Shown here piece by piece: positions 38,699 through 48,969 of a DNA stretch of 64,000 bases (its first letter is position 1; each line of letters starts with the position of its first letter). The stretch covers positions 2,442,896 to 2,506,895 of the forward strand of contig JBANSL010000008.1 in NCBI GenBank assembly GCA_037127255.1, in the 5' to 3' direction. Made by a program: the position numbers and the translations under genes. This DNA comes from Persicaria tinctoria. Lineage: Eukaryota; Streptophyta; Magnoliopsida; Caryophyllales; Polygonaceae. The notes beneath the pieces were generated by a model that worked only from the letters and a program-made list of their open reading frames with translations, made no database searches and was not told the origin of the DNA.

Positions 38699-39320
38699 TG
38701 TTGAGAGCACAGCGGAACTCCGCGCCGAGTTGGGTTTTGGGAAAATTCGAAACTAGTTTTTTTCGCGCTTTTAAATATTCCGAATTTGTACTGTAATAGA
38801 TTTTGATAACTTGGAAACTTTCGTAACTAGTTTTTTCGTGCCGAGTTGGATTATAATTAAATCACACTTGTATTACGGAGTATTATACTCCGTAATTCAA
38901 ATAAATCTATATAAATCAATTTACGACTGATTTTGAAAATAACAAAACTCCTCTTTTTCAATTTCATATACACACATATGACATATCCAGTCTTGTTTCA
39001 AGTTTTACTAATCCATTTGATTTTTGTGAGATAAGGTTTTGTTTGTTTTCACTATCATTATTCTTTCTTTGGCTTAAAAGTTTGGGTATTGACATTTTTT
39101 AAGTCTGAAATTAAGAAATCTAATATTAAAATATTATATCTCCAAAAAAACGATTTGATTGGTTTACTACAAAGAAACTCTAAGGTCAAAAGCTGATTTT
39201 TTTCCTGAGAAAGCAGTGGCTGGTGGGGGAAATGAGATCTTCTACTACCATCCCTACACTCCTCCCTACTCCACTTAATTTTTTTAACATTTATTTAATC
39301 TTAATTTTTTTACCATCCCG

Positions 39321-40758
39321 ACAGCTCTAAGCATCGTTGTCCACCCCAACGTCAACTGGCGCCTTGGTAGTGGTAAGAAGATTAGTTTTTGGCTTGACAA
39401 GTGGGTGGAGGACTCTCCTCTTATCGAGTTAGTAACTATGGAAGATGGGGTTGGAGACATCTCGTGCAAAGTTGCTAATCTTTGGAATAGCAGCAGTGGT
39501 TGGAATTGGCAGAGCTTTGAACACATACTTCCGGCTTCTACATTACTAAAGCTTGCTGCTACTGCCATCTCGGATAGAGAGGACGTGTTGTGCTGGAACA
39601 ATACCAAAGACGGGGATTACTCGGTCAAATCCGGGTACAACTCAATCCAAGGTATGTTTAACCTACAGTTCATCGATTCCTCTTTATACCGCACTATTTG
39701 GAAGTTAAATATCAATGAAAGGGTTAGAAGTTTCATGTGGTTGATTAGCAAAGGTGGTGTGTTGACAAATCTTGAACGTATGAGAAGACATATTTGTAGC
39801 TCTGGTACTTGCCCCGTCTGCGGGACTGATTTAGAGTCGTTGTTGCACCTGTTCAGAGATTGCGATGCTGCTAACGTTTTTTGGTTGCAGTTTGGAATGG
39901 CAAGGGAAGTCGAGGGTTTTTTCTTGCTTCCCTTCGCCTCGTGGGTGCGCGCAAATCTGCTGTCCAGGAAGTCGACGAGAGATGGAGTGGAATGGAACGC
40001 TATTTTTGCCTCGGCGCTTTGGATGCTCTGGATCAGAAGGAACAATGTGGTTTTTAAAATCACTAGCTCTCCCCCGATGTCCATGCTGCACTGTCTATCC
40101 TGTGTGGCCGAGTACAAGGAGGCAATGGCAACGGAGAAAGGCACACACACCGCTAGACCCAGAAGTCAAGTGAAGGTTGGGTGGGAGCGCCCTGACCCAG
40201 GTTGGTGGAAGTTGAACACTGACGGCGCTGTGCGGAATAATGGGAACGCGGCTGCTGGAGGAATCCTCCGTGATGGCAACGGAGTTTGGGTTCGGGGATT
40301 CGTCCACAATTTGGGTTCGTGCTCGATTGTCATGGCTGAACTTTGGGGGATCGCCAGTGGCCTCCAAATGGCATGGGATCTTGGGATTAAGAAAGTGATT
40401 TGCGAGTCAGACTCCCTCGTCGCCATCAATCTGTTGAAGAAGAAACTTAAGCCGACTCACCCGTGCGCCAGCCTGGTTGCTCTATGCCATGGCTTCACTC
40501 GTAGAAACTGGGATATCTAATTTCGACATGTTTTCCGCGAAGCGAATCTCCTCGCAGACTCACTCACCTCTTTAGCTTTTTCTTTTCCTTTCGGAGTGGT
40601 CTCTTTGGACTCATCTCCGCTTTCTCTTGAGACGTTGTTATTTAACGATGCTCAGGGGGTCTCTCGGACCCGCCTTTGTTGTTTGTAACTGACCTTGTTT
40701 TTCTAATAATACCCTTGTTCCTTGGGGGGGAGGTCTCCTCTCGTTTGCCCACCCAAAA
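39321..40758 (+). mobile_element. 5'-truncated LINE with RNase H and one in-frame stop
   Basis: The ORF2 tail reads RLGSGKKISFWLDKWVED, a zinc-knuckle segment (CPVCGTDLESLLHLFRDC) and RNase H with NTDGA, MAELWGIASG and CESDS. The frame is broken by TAA at 40518-40520 (WDI*FRHVFREAN), where CAA (Gln) would be expected, and then continues past the fourth catalytic Asp (LLADSL) to a TAA at 40687-40689. The 3' end is a short A run near 40756. The reverse transcriptase core is absent. No clear target duplication was found; the host DNA on either side may be the two halves of an older inverted-repeat element. Confidence 0.85.
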
Positions 40759-40920
40759 AAAAATATCTATTTTTATATATTTATAAAATTTTATTTTGAA
40801 AAATCATGTTTTAAAATTATTAATAATTGTGTTTTGTAAAATATTGCCTTTTTAAATTTTAAAAATTGTAAAATATGATTTTTTAAAATAAAATTTTATA
40901 AACATATAAAAATAGATATT
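40759..40920. repeat. AT-rich hairpin downstream of the LINE
   Basis: AATATCTATTTTTATATATTT and ATAAAATTTTATTTTGAAAAATCAT near the left edge are inverted at the right edge (ATGATTTTTTAAAATAAAATTTTAT, then AAAAATAGATATT). Arms are about 70 bases with a short loop. It could be a MITE or the inner part of a larger inverted element. Confidence 0.6.
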
Positions 40921-41145
40921 AGGAATCCAAATATAATTTTTTTAAAGATTAAATAAGTATTAAATATTTTTACGATGTAGGGATGGGAGTAGGAAAGAGG
41001 TTGTAAGAGATCTTCACTGCTAGTGGGGTACTTCAATATTGGTTTTGATGGGAAAACAAATACCCCGTCTATTGAGCTTTTAAATAAATAAAGCATTTAT
41101 GTGTATGTATATTATTAGCCCAATTTCAGGCATAAAAATTTTATA

Positions 41146-42652
41146 CCCCCTCCGTTCGGCAAAACTTGTCGTTTTAGAGTTTTGTTTTTGTTCGGAAAAA
41201 CTTGTTGATATGCGATATATTCCATAGCGCATTTAGTAGTTTTTGTCATCATTTACCTGACATTATGAGAGATATTAGTGTGAACTTGGTGATTCGGAGC
41301 ATATTGAAGAAGTTGAAGAAATCATGCAAGTTACAGAAGCTAAGAAGATCGGAAGCAGCTGGAGGACTGAAGACCTTGGCGCGGCCGCGCTGCACTTGGC
41401 GCGCCCGCGCTGCTACCCGACGCGGCCACTCTGCTAGGAGGAAGTGGCCGCGCTGCTGACGAAGACAGAAGAGGCAAGCTACAAGTGGCGCGCCCGCGCT
41501 GCACTTGGCGCGCCCGCGTCGGTCCTGGAGTCGGATTCTTATCCGATTCTGTTTATCTTATTAGTTTTAATATTTTATTATTACAATTGTACGGGATGTT
41601 AAACCCGATTTTATTAGGTTATATAGGCCGAGAAGGCAGTAGAGAATCATTAGGTTATTTTTCCAGAGACATATTTTCCCTTTTCATCATCTCACAAACC
41701 CCTATGGAGAACTAACTCTCCTTTGTTGCACTTGGTTCTTTGAAGCCTTCAATTGATTTGGTTGTGAGTATTCTACTCTTGTTCGTCCTTTGTTAATTGT
41801 TTCGATCTCCTGCGCTTATTGCTTGATTGCTTATTATTGATTTATCTAGATTGATCACCTAGGTTTATCGATACTAGTCATACTGCTAGGGTTTCCAATT
41901 CCAGGTCTTGGGTTGTAGATTCATTGTAGCAAACACAATCTCCATACGCGGTCGCTTGTGGTAGATTGTGAGGGAGATTCGATTACAGGCTATTTTAACG
42001 GGTTGTTAGAATCGCTTGTATCTCATTATAATTCATGTTTGAATGCTATTGCTTTATTATTTGGTGAAGGTTTTCCCTTGTAATTTGGTGATAAGTGCTT
42101 TTAGGACTGGTAGGACTAAAAGCTATTACACGATCTGAATTGAGAACAATTACTGGACATTAGAACTTGAGACTCATAGAATGCGATGATGAACCATCTT
42201 AATTGTTGTGCGGATAATTACCTGGTGTGATACCTTTCCATCATATATTCACAACCTTTTTACTTGCAACTTGTTCTGTTACTATTTCTCACACACAAAA
42301 CTCCCCCTTTAATCAGTTACTTTTGGTAATAATACTTGCTCTTACAACTGATTCTGTTTCCCTGTGGGTTCGACCCTAACTTACCTACTATACTTGTTAT
42401 AGTTTGCATCTTAGGAATTTACTTTGATTTGGCATAACGACTTTAGGCCTGTCACTTGTCATTTTAGATATTTTTGTTTTTACTTTACTAAAATGCCCTT
42501 GATTTGATTAATGTGTTGTGAGTTGTAGTTTTTAATAAAGTAAAAAGTAGAATAATAATTGAAGGTAAATTAGTAAAAAAGAAGTGTAATTATTAGTTTT
42601 ATTAAAAGTTGTGTGGAGAGTTAAAATGACAAGTTTTGCCGAACGGAGAGAG
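41146..42652. mobile_element. Stowaway-type MITE split by a 1.3-kb LTR-like insertion
   Basis: The outer termini CCCCCTCCGTTCGGCAAAACT and AGTTTTGCCGAACGGAGAGAG are inverted, with TA on both sides, and match the MITE at 54833. Between them is about 1.3 kb bounded by a rough direct repeat, ACTTGTC(G/A)TTTTAGA(G/T), at about 41166 and 42457. Its right part has CCCTGTGGGTTCGACCC followed by TACTATACTTG, the phrase common near the 3' end of Ty3-type LTRs. No polyprotein is visible. I infer a solo LTR or a small non-autonomous LTR element. Confidence 0.5.
41376..41520 (+). repeat. GC-rich minisatellite with repeated GGCGCGCC
   Basis: About six degenerate units of roughly 20-22 bases, of the form CTTGGCGCGCCCGCGCTGCA. 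They include the 8-base palindromes GGCGCGCC and GCGGCCGC. The block stands out sharply from the AT-rich surroundings and lies inside the LTR-like insertion. Confidence 0.75.
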
Positions 42653-42987
42653 TATAAAAAAACACTTTTAATATTTTTTCATTCATAATTATTTTAATCT
42701 ATCATTAGACACCAATATTACATTATTACTTATGTCAACGAAAGGGAAAATTTTTACAATGAAATAAACTCAATATAGTTAGGGTTAAATTATTTAAATA
42801 AATGTGAATACATATTAAATATAAAATTTATATTGTGATTTCTTTATGTAAAAAGGGAACCACCAAACCTCTTTCACTCATTCTTATTTTCCATTGTACT
42901 TTGCATCACGTATAATGTGTTTTTTTTAACATTTCATTTTAATTTTTTGAGATGGATTATCACAATTCAATCAACATTCATTCAAAC

Positions 42988-45604
42988 TCAGGACTTGTGG
43001 AGAGTTTCTCTCTCTTTTGGTGAATCTCGTTCCTCTTGGAACGATTGTGTATCATCTTCCATATCAATTCCTTCATAGGCCAAATCAACCCCTGTAATCT
43101 CTAATTTGAGGATCCTTGTTCTCCCAATCGATTTCCCTTGTTTTTTTTTTTTTTTTTTTTGATTAGGTAAAAATTCGAAGGTCAGACATGCCTGACTCAT
43201 CGAGAGGCCGACAAAGTCGGCAGACGGCGAACCGTCTAATCAGAACAAACTAAAACTGAAATACAAATAACAAGCGACATGCACCAAGCAGAAATAAACT
43301 CTACAACAAAACGTTCCAAGAAGACCAAACACCCAAAAAGCTGAGGAAGCCGCCGAAGAACGCAGCCAAGCACCACCGAACAGTAGCACCGCGGGCCAGT
43401 AGTACAGCAGGACACTATCTCCTGTGGGTAGTGCAGACGAACTCCAAGGAAACTCTATCCCGGATACGGAGTCGCCCTGAGCGCACCACCTCGACCCCAG
43501 CCAGACTCGACTACAGACTCCACGTCCCCCTCAACGAAGCAGAAGATCTCCTAAAAACATCGGAAGCAGAGCCGCAAACTGCCCGACACAAACCGCCATC
43601 AAGCTTTCACCTAAAAATATCGACAAGCCCTTGCGGGATTTTCTCAAGACCCTTTCGGGATTTAGTCTACCCTTTCGGGTGGGTTTAGACATAATTGCAA
43701 ATTTCTTTAAAAAACATTCTCTTTTATTAAAATTGACAAAAAAAACTCAACCTTAGGCCCGAAGGACACGAAGCTTGGGCCCGAAGGATCCAAGACTTGG
43801 GCCCAAAGGAACCAAGACTTGGGGCCAAAGGACTCAAGGAGAAGCCTCAGCCGCAGGTGACAACGCCGACCGCCGAAGCCAAACCAAAGGAGAGGATGAC
43901 GCCGGCGAGAGGAAGGAGCATCGGCAGGCAACGGTTAGACGAGGCTGGGAGCATACCGATGGGGAAGAGAGACAAGGGGCGCCACCATCGCAGCACCACC
44001 AACCCCACCAAGACTGCACACCAGTTGGAGATCCGAGGAGAGAGGCGCTCTGGAGTATCCAGATCAGTGACGAGACAGAAGCCGGGGAGAGGGCACCAAC
44101 TCCGACGACCAACCCGCAGAAATCGAACCAAAACAACCCAAAATCGGGATGAACGGATCGATTTGGGCACAGAGGTGGAGAGAATCGAAGGATTATGCAC
44201 AAATATTAGGGATCAAAGGAGGAATTGGGGACGGGGGATTTGCCCAAAAAAAATTGCCCAGATTTTTCTCAATTGATAGAGATAGGAGGCGAAAGAGATT
44301 TCTCAAATTGGTTTCTCAAGGAGGAGAGAGAAGAGAGTTTCTCTCTCCTCATTCTGCTTTTTTTAAGAAATTAAAGTTTTGATTTAATCGATTCCCCTTG
44401 TGTTGGTGGCCGGTTTCGACGTTTTTCTTCGGCCTCAGCCCCATGTCAGTTTCCGATTTGGAGCTCTTATCCAGTTGTTTTCGTCGTCGGTCCTATCACC
44501 CTTGTGTTTCTTCCCTTCTGGTGGCCCTGTCTATGGTCTTTGATTCCGGGTGGGGATTTAGCCTCGTTATCCGATTGTCAAATTTATTCGGGGCTTTTTC
44601 TGTTCGGTGGATTTCCCTACTGTCCATTGCGATTCTATTGCCTCGTCGTCGATCGATGGGTTATGGTGGTGTTGATCTGGTTTTGGATCGTCTCCCGCTC
44701 CCTCCTACCCTCCTTTGTTTCTTGTTTTCACCTTCCGATGTGTCTTCATTTGTTTGTGCTTTGTCTTGCCTCGCCCAAGATTCCTCTCGGACCATCTGCC
44801 TCGTCGGCGCCGTCCTTCGTTCTACGGTGGAGCCTCGTCTGCATATCCCCCTCTCTGGTTGCTCTCCTACGTACCTTCCTCTCTCTATTGGTCCTTTGGG
44901 CCCGAGGATGGGATTTTGTCAATTTAAAATTTAATTTTATAATTTCATGAGAATATAATAACAAAAACCCAACCCGAAAGGGTAGTATAAATGTCGAGGG
45001 GGTTTGTTACAATTAACTCAATCAAAAGGGTTTGTTCAATTGGTAAAACTCCCAAAGTGGTCTTGATAAACTCCCGTAAGGGTTTGAGTAAACCCACCCG
45101 AAATGGTTTGATTAAATCCCGTAAGGGTTTGTCGATATTCTTACAATTGGAATCTTGTTGGCGTTTTATTCGAGCAGCTTGCAGCTCTGCTTCTGATGCT
45201 TCTAGGAGATCTTCTGCTTGGTTGGAGGGGCGTGGAGTCTGGAGTCGGGTTGGGCTGGGGGCGTGGTAGTGCGCTCATGGCAACTCCGTATCCAAGATAG
45301 AGTTTCCTTGTCATTCGTCTGCATGCGCACTACCCACATGAGTTAGAGTCCTGCTGTATCACTCGCTCGCGGTGCTACTATTCGGTGGTGCTTGACTTCG
45401 TTCTTCGGTGGCTTCATTAGCTTTTTTGGTGTTGGTCTTCTTAGGACGTTTTGTTGTTGAGTTTATTTCTGCTTGTTTCATTTCGCTTGTTTCTGTATTT
45501 ATGTTCTTTAGGTTGTACGTTTGACGGTTCGCCGTCTGCCGACTTTGTCGACCTCTCGATGAATCAGGCATGTCTGACCTTCGAATTTTTACCTAATAAA
45601 AAAA
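42988..45604 (+). mobile_element. Non-coding retroelement (outer), interrupted by a relative
   Basis: A perfect 15-base duplication, AACATTCATTCAAAC, flanks it at 42973-42987 and 45605-45619, and an A run precedes the right copy. The body is 42988-43140 plus 44401-45604; the intervening DNA is a second insertion. The 3' part reads CAGGCATGTCTGACCTTCG then AATTTTTACCTAATAAAAAA. No reverse transcriptase or RNase H is visible, so it is a non-autonomous element, probably mobilised by a LINE. It includes repeated CCCGTAAGGGTTTG motifs at 44970-45140. Confidence 0.75.
43141..44385 (-). mobile_element. Non-coding retroelement (inner), antisense, same family
   Basis: Reading the minus strand, it ends AATTTTTACCTAATC followed by a long A tail (T run at 43141-43160). 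Its last ~540 bases resemble the 3' part of the outer element, giving a large imperfect inverted repeat (43161-43700 against about 44970-45598). The flanks AATCGATTTCCCTTG (43126-43140) and AATCGATTCCCCTTG (44386-44400) differ at one base and mark its target duplication. The frames inside show no domain. Confidence 0.75.
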
Positions 45605-45714
45605 ACATTCATTCAAACATTCTTTTGACCCCTTACATCAAATCCCATTTCCGTTTGCCACCACACATCAAATCTCATTTATCCGGTTCTGCGACTTTGC
45701 GCTCCGTAATCTCA

Positions 45715-45817
45715 TTCCTTGAATTTGTAAATAAAGAGCGGCCATATCCGGGGTTCGAACTAGGGACCTTTGGTTACTACCCGCAAGTCCTTTCCAGTGA
45801 GTCATTCCGGAATGATT
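45715..45817 (-). mobile_element. Short SINE-like insertion
   Basis: About 103 bases flanked by the perfect 12-base repeat TCCGTAATCTCA (45703-45714, 45818-45829). The minus strand contains AGTTCGAACCCCGG, a good pol III B box, and an AT-rich end (CTCTTTATTTACAAATTC). This fits a short tRNA-derived SINE. Confidence 0.55.
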
Positions 45818-46279
45818 TCCGTAATCTCAATTCGCTTGGATGCTCTTGGCATATAAGGATTTGCATTATTGCCAAATTATTTCCGGTTCAAAAAAAAATC
45901 GTTAGATAAATTGATTGACCGTTATGATACACCGATACCATCTGACCAAAAAATAATACAACAATACCATGCCAAAAAAAGAAAAAATCAAGCAAAAACA
46001 ACAAAATAAATAAAGGCAGCTCGACGAGGAAGATAATGGAAATTATAAAATTTGCGAATGCCGAGAATACGAGATGGACAATTTTTTTTTTAAGCATGAT
46101 AAGAATTAGGAAAGTCGTCGACGGTCCGCTTCTTTCCTAGCGCATCCGAGTAAATGAGAACATCGTTAAATAGATGAAAATAACATTTCAATATAAAAGA
46201 ATTAACTCGCTTTTAAAAATTGTTAACCCAGACTAGACAAAACAACAAAAGTTTGAAGGGGAACCTTGACTTGTAATTT

Positions 46280-47590
46280 GAAGTAGATCAGCTGAACGCT
46301 CCCAATAAACGCTCCCAAAAAACCCTAGCCCCAATCTCTGCCGCCTCTTCAGCGTCGCCCTCTTCTTCTTCTTCTTGGCGTCGCGCAGGCGAAACCTCCT
46401 TCCCTCAGGTCATCCTCCCGCTACCAGGCCCAAAAAAACGCTCTCTTCCTAAGAGGATAAAACCCAAACCCTCATAACCAAACCCTAGTAGCCCCACTCC
46501 ACCTGCCGCCGCCGCCGCTGGCCCACCTCTCCGACCGCCGGTGTGGGTGGCCCACTGGCCCTGTTCTTCTTCCTCCGCAGCGTGCTTGGTTAGCCCTTAA
46601 CGTCGTGCCTGCGGTGGCGCCTCCTGATCTCCTTCTATTGTGTGCCCTCCGTCCGCGTTTTCGCCTGCGATGACGCCTCCTCGGAGAGCCGGAGCCTCCC
46701 CCACACAGGTTATCCCTCCCCTCGCTCCCTTTTGCTCCGACTTGATCTCCTTCTCGACCTCAGCCTCGCCTCCAATCTCTCTACGGAATCTTCTCCATAA
46801 CCATAGCCAACATAAATCTCTCTGTTGGAAACTCTTTCTCCTGCTTGGGTGAAAACCCTATATCTAAACCCGCCACCACATGTTCGGCTCCTCCTCCCTC
46901 GTGCTCTCCCTCCCTCTTGCCGGAATCCTAGCCAAACCACAAATTTCAGCCGACATAGTATGATGTATAGCAATCGGCTAGGCCGGCCAATTGCTAAACT
47001 AAAAACGTGTATCTTGCTTGAGCTCTTTGAATTTCTTCAAGATTTAACAAATTAACTAAACTAAATTAAAACTAAGTAAACAAGAATTCTTAGCTTAATA
47101 AATTCTATCAACTAAAAGCTACGGAAAATAATCTAACTAACATCTAATTAATTCTAAACTAACAAATTAACAGCTAAAGAAAGCAAAGGTGCGCGAAGAA
47201 GAAAGAGAGGTGCGCGCGCTTGGAGCTACGAAGGCTAGTCACGGTTGCCGGCGGGGGATGTCGAGCACACAGGAGCACGGCTCCTCAGGGTGTGCGTAAG
47301 CGGTGCCGGGGACAGCACTCGTTGAGACCGAGAGCTGGTGCGAGCGCGCGAGAGCGAGCGTGCGCGAGGGCGAGACAGCGAGAGAGCGAGGGCTGGGGCG
47401 CGATCGTTTGCGCGCGCGGAGCCGACGAGGCCGCGCTTGCTGGACACGAGCGACGCCAAGGGCTGGGCTGCTCTCCTATGCGCTGGTTTTGGTGATCGAC
47501 GAAGGAGGCTGAAGACGATGGTGTTGGTGATGATTAAAGACGGTGATGGTGATGATTGCCGAAAGATATTAGACTCACCAACCGGATAGC
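46280..47590. other. GC-rich patches without a recognisable gene
   Basis: Two GC-rich patches, 46300-46960 and 47190-47560, are separated by AT-rich DNA. The first has AAACCCTAG motifs and Pro/Ser-biased frames; the second has Arg/Ala-biased frames from GCGAGCGAGAG-type repeats. None shows a conserved domain or splice structure that I can defend. They may be captured gene 5' ends or parts of LTR elements. Confidence 0.35.
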
Positions 47591-48010
47591 TTTTGGATTG
47601 ATAATCGAGAACCCTTTAATCCATAAAGGGGTTTCTCAATTCTATTCAATCCGATTAATTTCAATTGAACTACAATGTTTAAATAGAAAACCTAAAAAAC
47701 CAATTCTACCGTGCAAGATAGAATTTAGGTTGATAAAATATAATTTTAATCCTAAAGATAAATAAAACTAGAAGATAAAACTTTAATCTAAAATCCTAAT
47801 ATATAAAAAATAATAAAATAATTAACGTCGTTTCTTTAACGACTCCCAAGGTGGAGCCTTCTTCTTCCGCTTGAGGATGACATCATTCTCCTCCATTTGA
47901 AATCGACTCGTCCTCGAGTCGTCGCCTGGATCAAGATCGTTGTTTGACCCACAGAAGGCCATCTTGACCCGCATCAAAGTACCCATAACCCCAAACACAA
48001 TCCGGTTGAA
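47591..48010 (-). mobile_element. Possible LTR-retrotransposon 3' remnant
   Basis: On the minus strand, a coding-like tail DSRTSRFQMEENDVI resembles the end of Ty3-type polyproteins (an SRTxxFxEGxxDVI-like phrase). It is followed by a stop and then by AT-rich DNA resembling an LTR or its leader. No integrase or reverse transcriptase is visible, so the assignment is weak. Confidence 0.3.
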
Positions 48011-48455
48011 TATCTCCTGCTCCCAAATCGAAAGCCCCAAAAAACAATTACCAAAATCTCTTCTCAAAAATCTCTTCAGTGAAAAAACATTCCCCTTCTC
48101 TAACCCTCGGCACCTGCCCGCCGCACCAACCCACACCCTCGTCGTCAACTCCTGCCCGGCCTCCATCCTGGTTGTGGTATGTTCAAACCCATCCAAAAAA
48201 AAAAACACCTAGATACAAACCCAATCCCACCCAAATTGCCCGAAAAATAAGAATCGACATTCCTCGGCTTGCATGCAAGATGTCTCAACAGCAGTCCAGA
48301 TATCAAGAATCAAGACAAGATCTCAAGACATCAGGGTTGTAATCTTCCAGTTATTATTTTCTTTTTTTTTTTTGTTTGACGACCCTCTGCGTAGGGTCTA
48401 ACAAGTCATCTTCTGATGGCTTAAGATCGTTTGTCGATCTACCCCTTGTCTACTG

Positions 48456-48458
48456 TAA

Positions 48459-48504
<46 letters not shown>

Positions 48505-48522
48505 TATTATTATTATTATTAT

Positions 48523-48565
<43 letters not shown>

Positions 48566-48662
48566 GTTTGAAGGAAAAAAAAACATTCGGTTGTTTCTCG
48601 GCTGCCCGCTAACTTCTTGTAAACATTCGGTTGTTTGATTTCTATACTATTTGGAGTTTAAA

Positions 48663-48723
<61 letters not shown>

Positions 48724-48745
48724 GTTTGAAGGAAAAAAAAAAACT
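48456..48745. repeat. Duplicated (AAT)n microsatellite block
   Basis: AAT repeats at about 48458-48503 turn into ATT at 48504-48525 and back to AAT to about 48562. They end in AAAAGTTTGAAGGAAAAAAA. A second AAT run at about 48665-48720 ends in the same phrase. ACATTCGGTTGTTT also occurs twice between them. Local duplication or expansion is likely. Confidence 0.85.
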
Positions 48746-48969
48746 AGTCTCGATTCAAAAGTAGAAGTGACCAAAGAGCAAGCAAGCAACCCATTTCCAT
48801 ATTATTGCTCGTATTAAATAAAATTGCACCTTAATCCACCCTTACTTTTTTTTTTGGGTGCAATTAATCCACCCTTACTTTAAGATTAAGCAAGACTTAA
48901 AGAGGTTGTGGCCTACCAAACCAATTCGATATATCAAACGTGGCCCGCAATTTTTTTTTAAAAAAGTGA

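Noticed and set aside
38699..38710. CAP-D3 frame extended upstream to 38710
   Set aside because: The codon at 38710 is GTG, not ATG. The first ATG in frame is at 38698 and gives the family-like MADELSRI start.
39070..41090. Large MITE split by the LINE at 39321
   Set aside because: Some phrases on the two sides are inverted copies (CCCATCCCTACA, ACTTATTTAATC), but similarity is patchy and I could not define ends or a target duplication.
41376..41520. CRISPR-like array
   Set aside because: Units are directly adjacent and degenerate, with no unique spacers. It is a minisatellite in plant DNA.
43797..44950. Open frames inside the nested retroelements
   Set aside because: They overlap on both strands, are Pro/Arg/Ser-biased, and show no retroelement or host domain.
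47220..47589. Arg/Ala-rich frames in several phases
   Set aside because: They arise from GCGAG-type repeats and all phases are open, which is a sign of composition, not coding.
48376..48612. Ile/Tyr/Asn homopolymer frame
   Set aside because: It is a translated AAT/ATT microsatellite.
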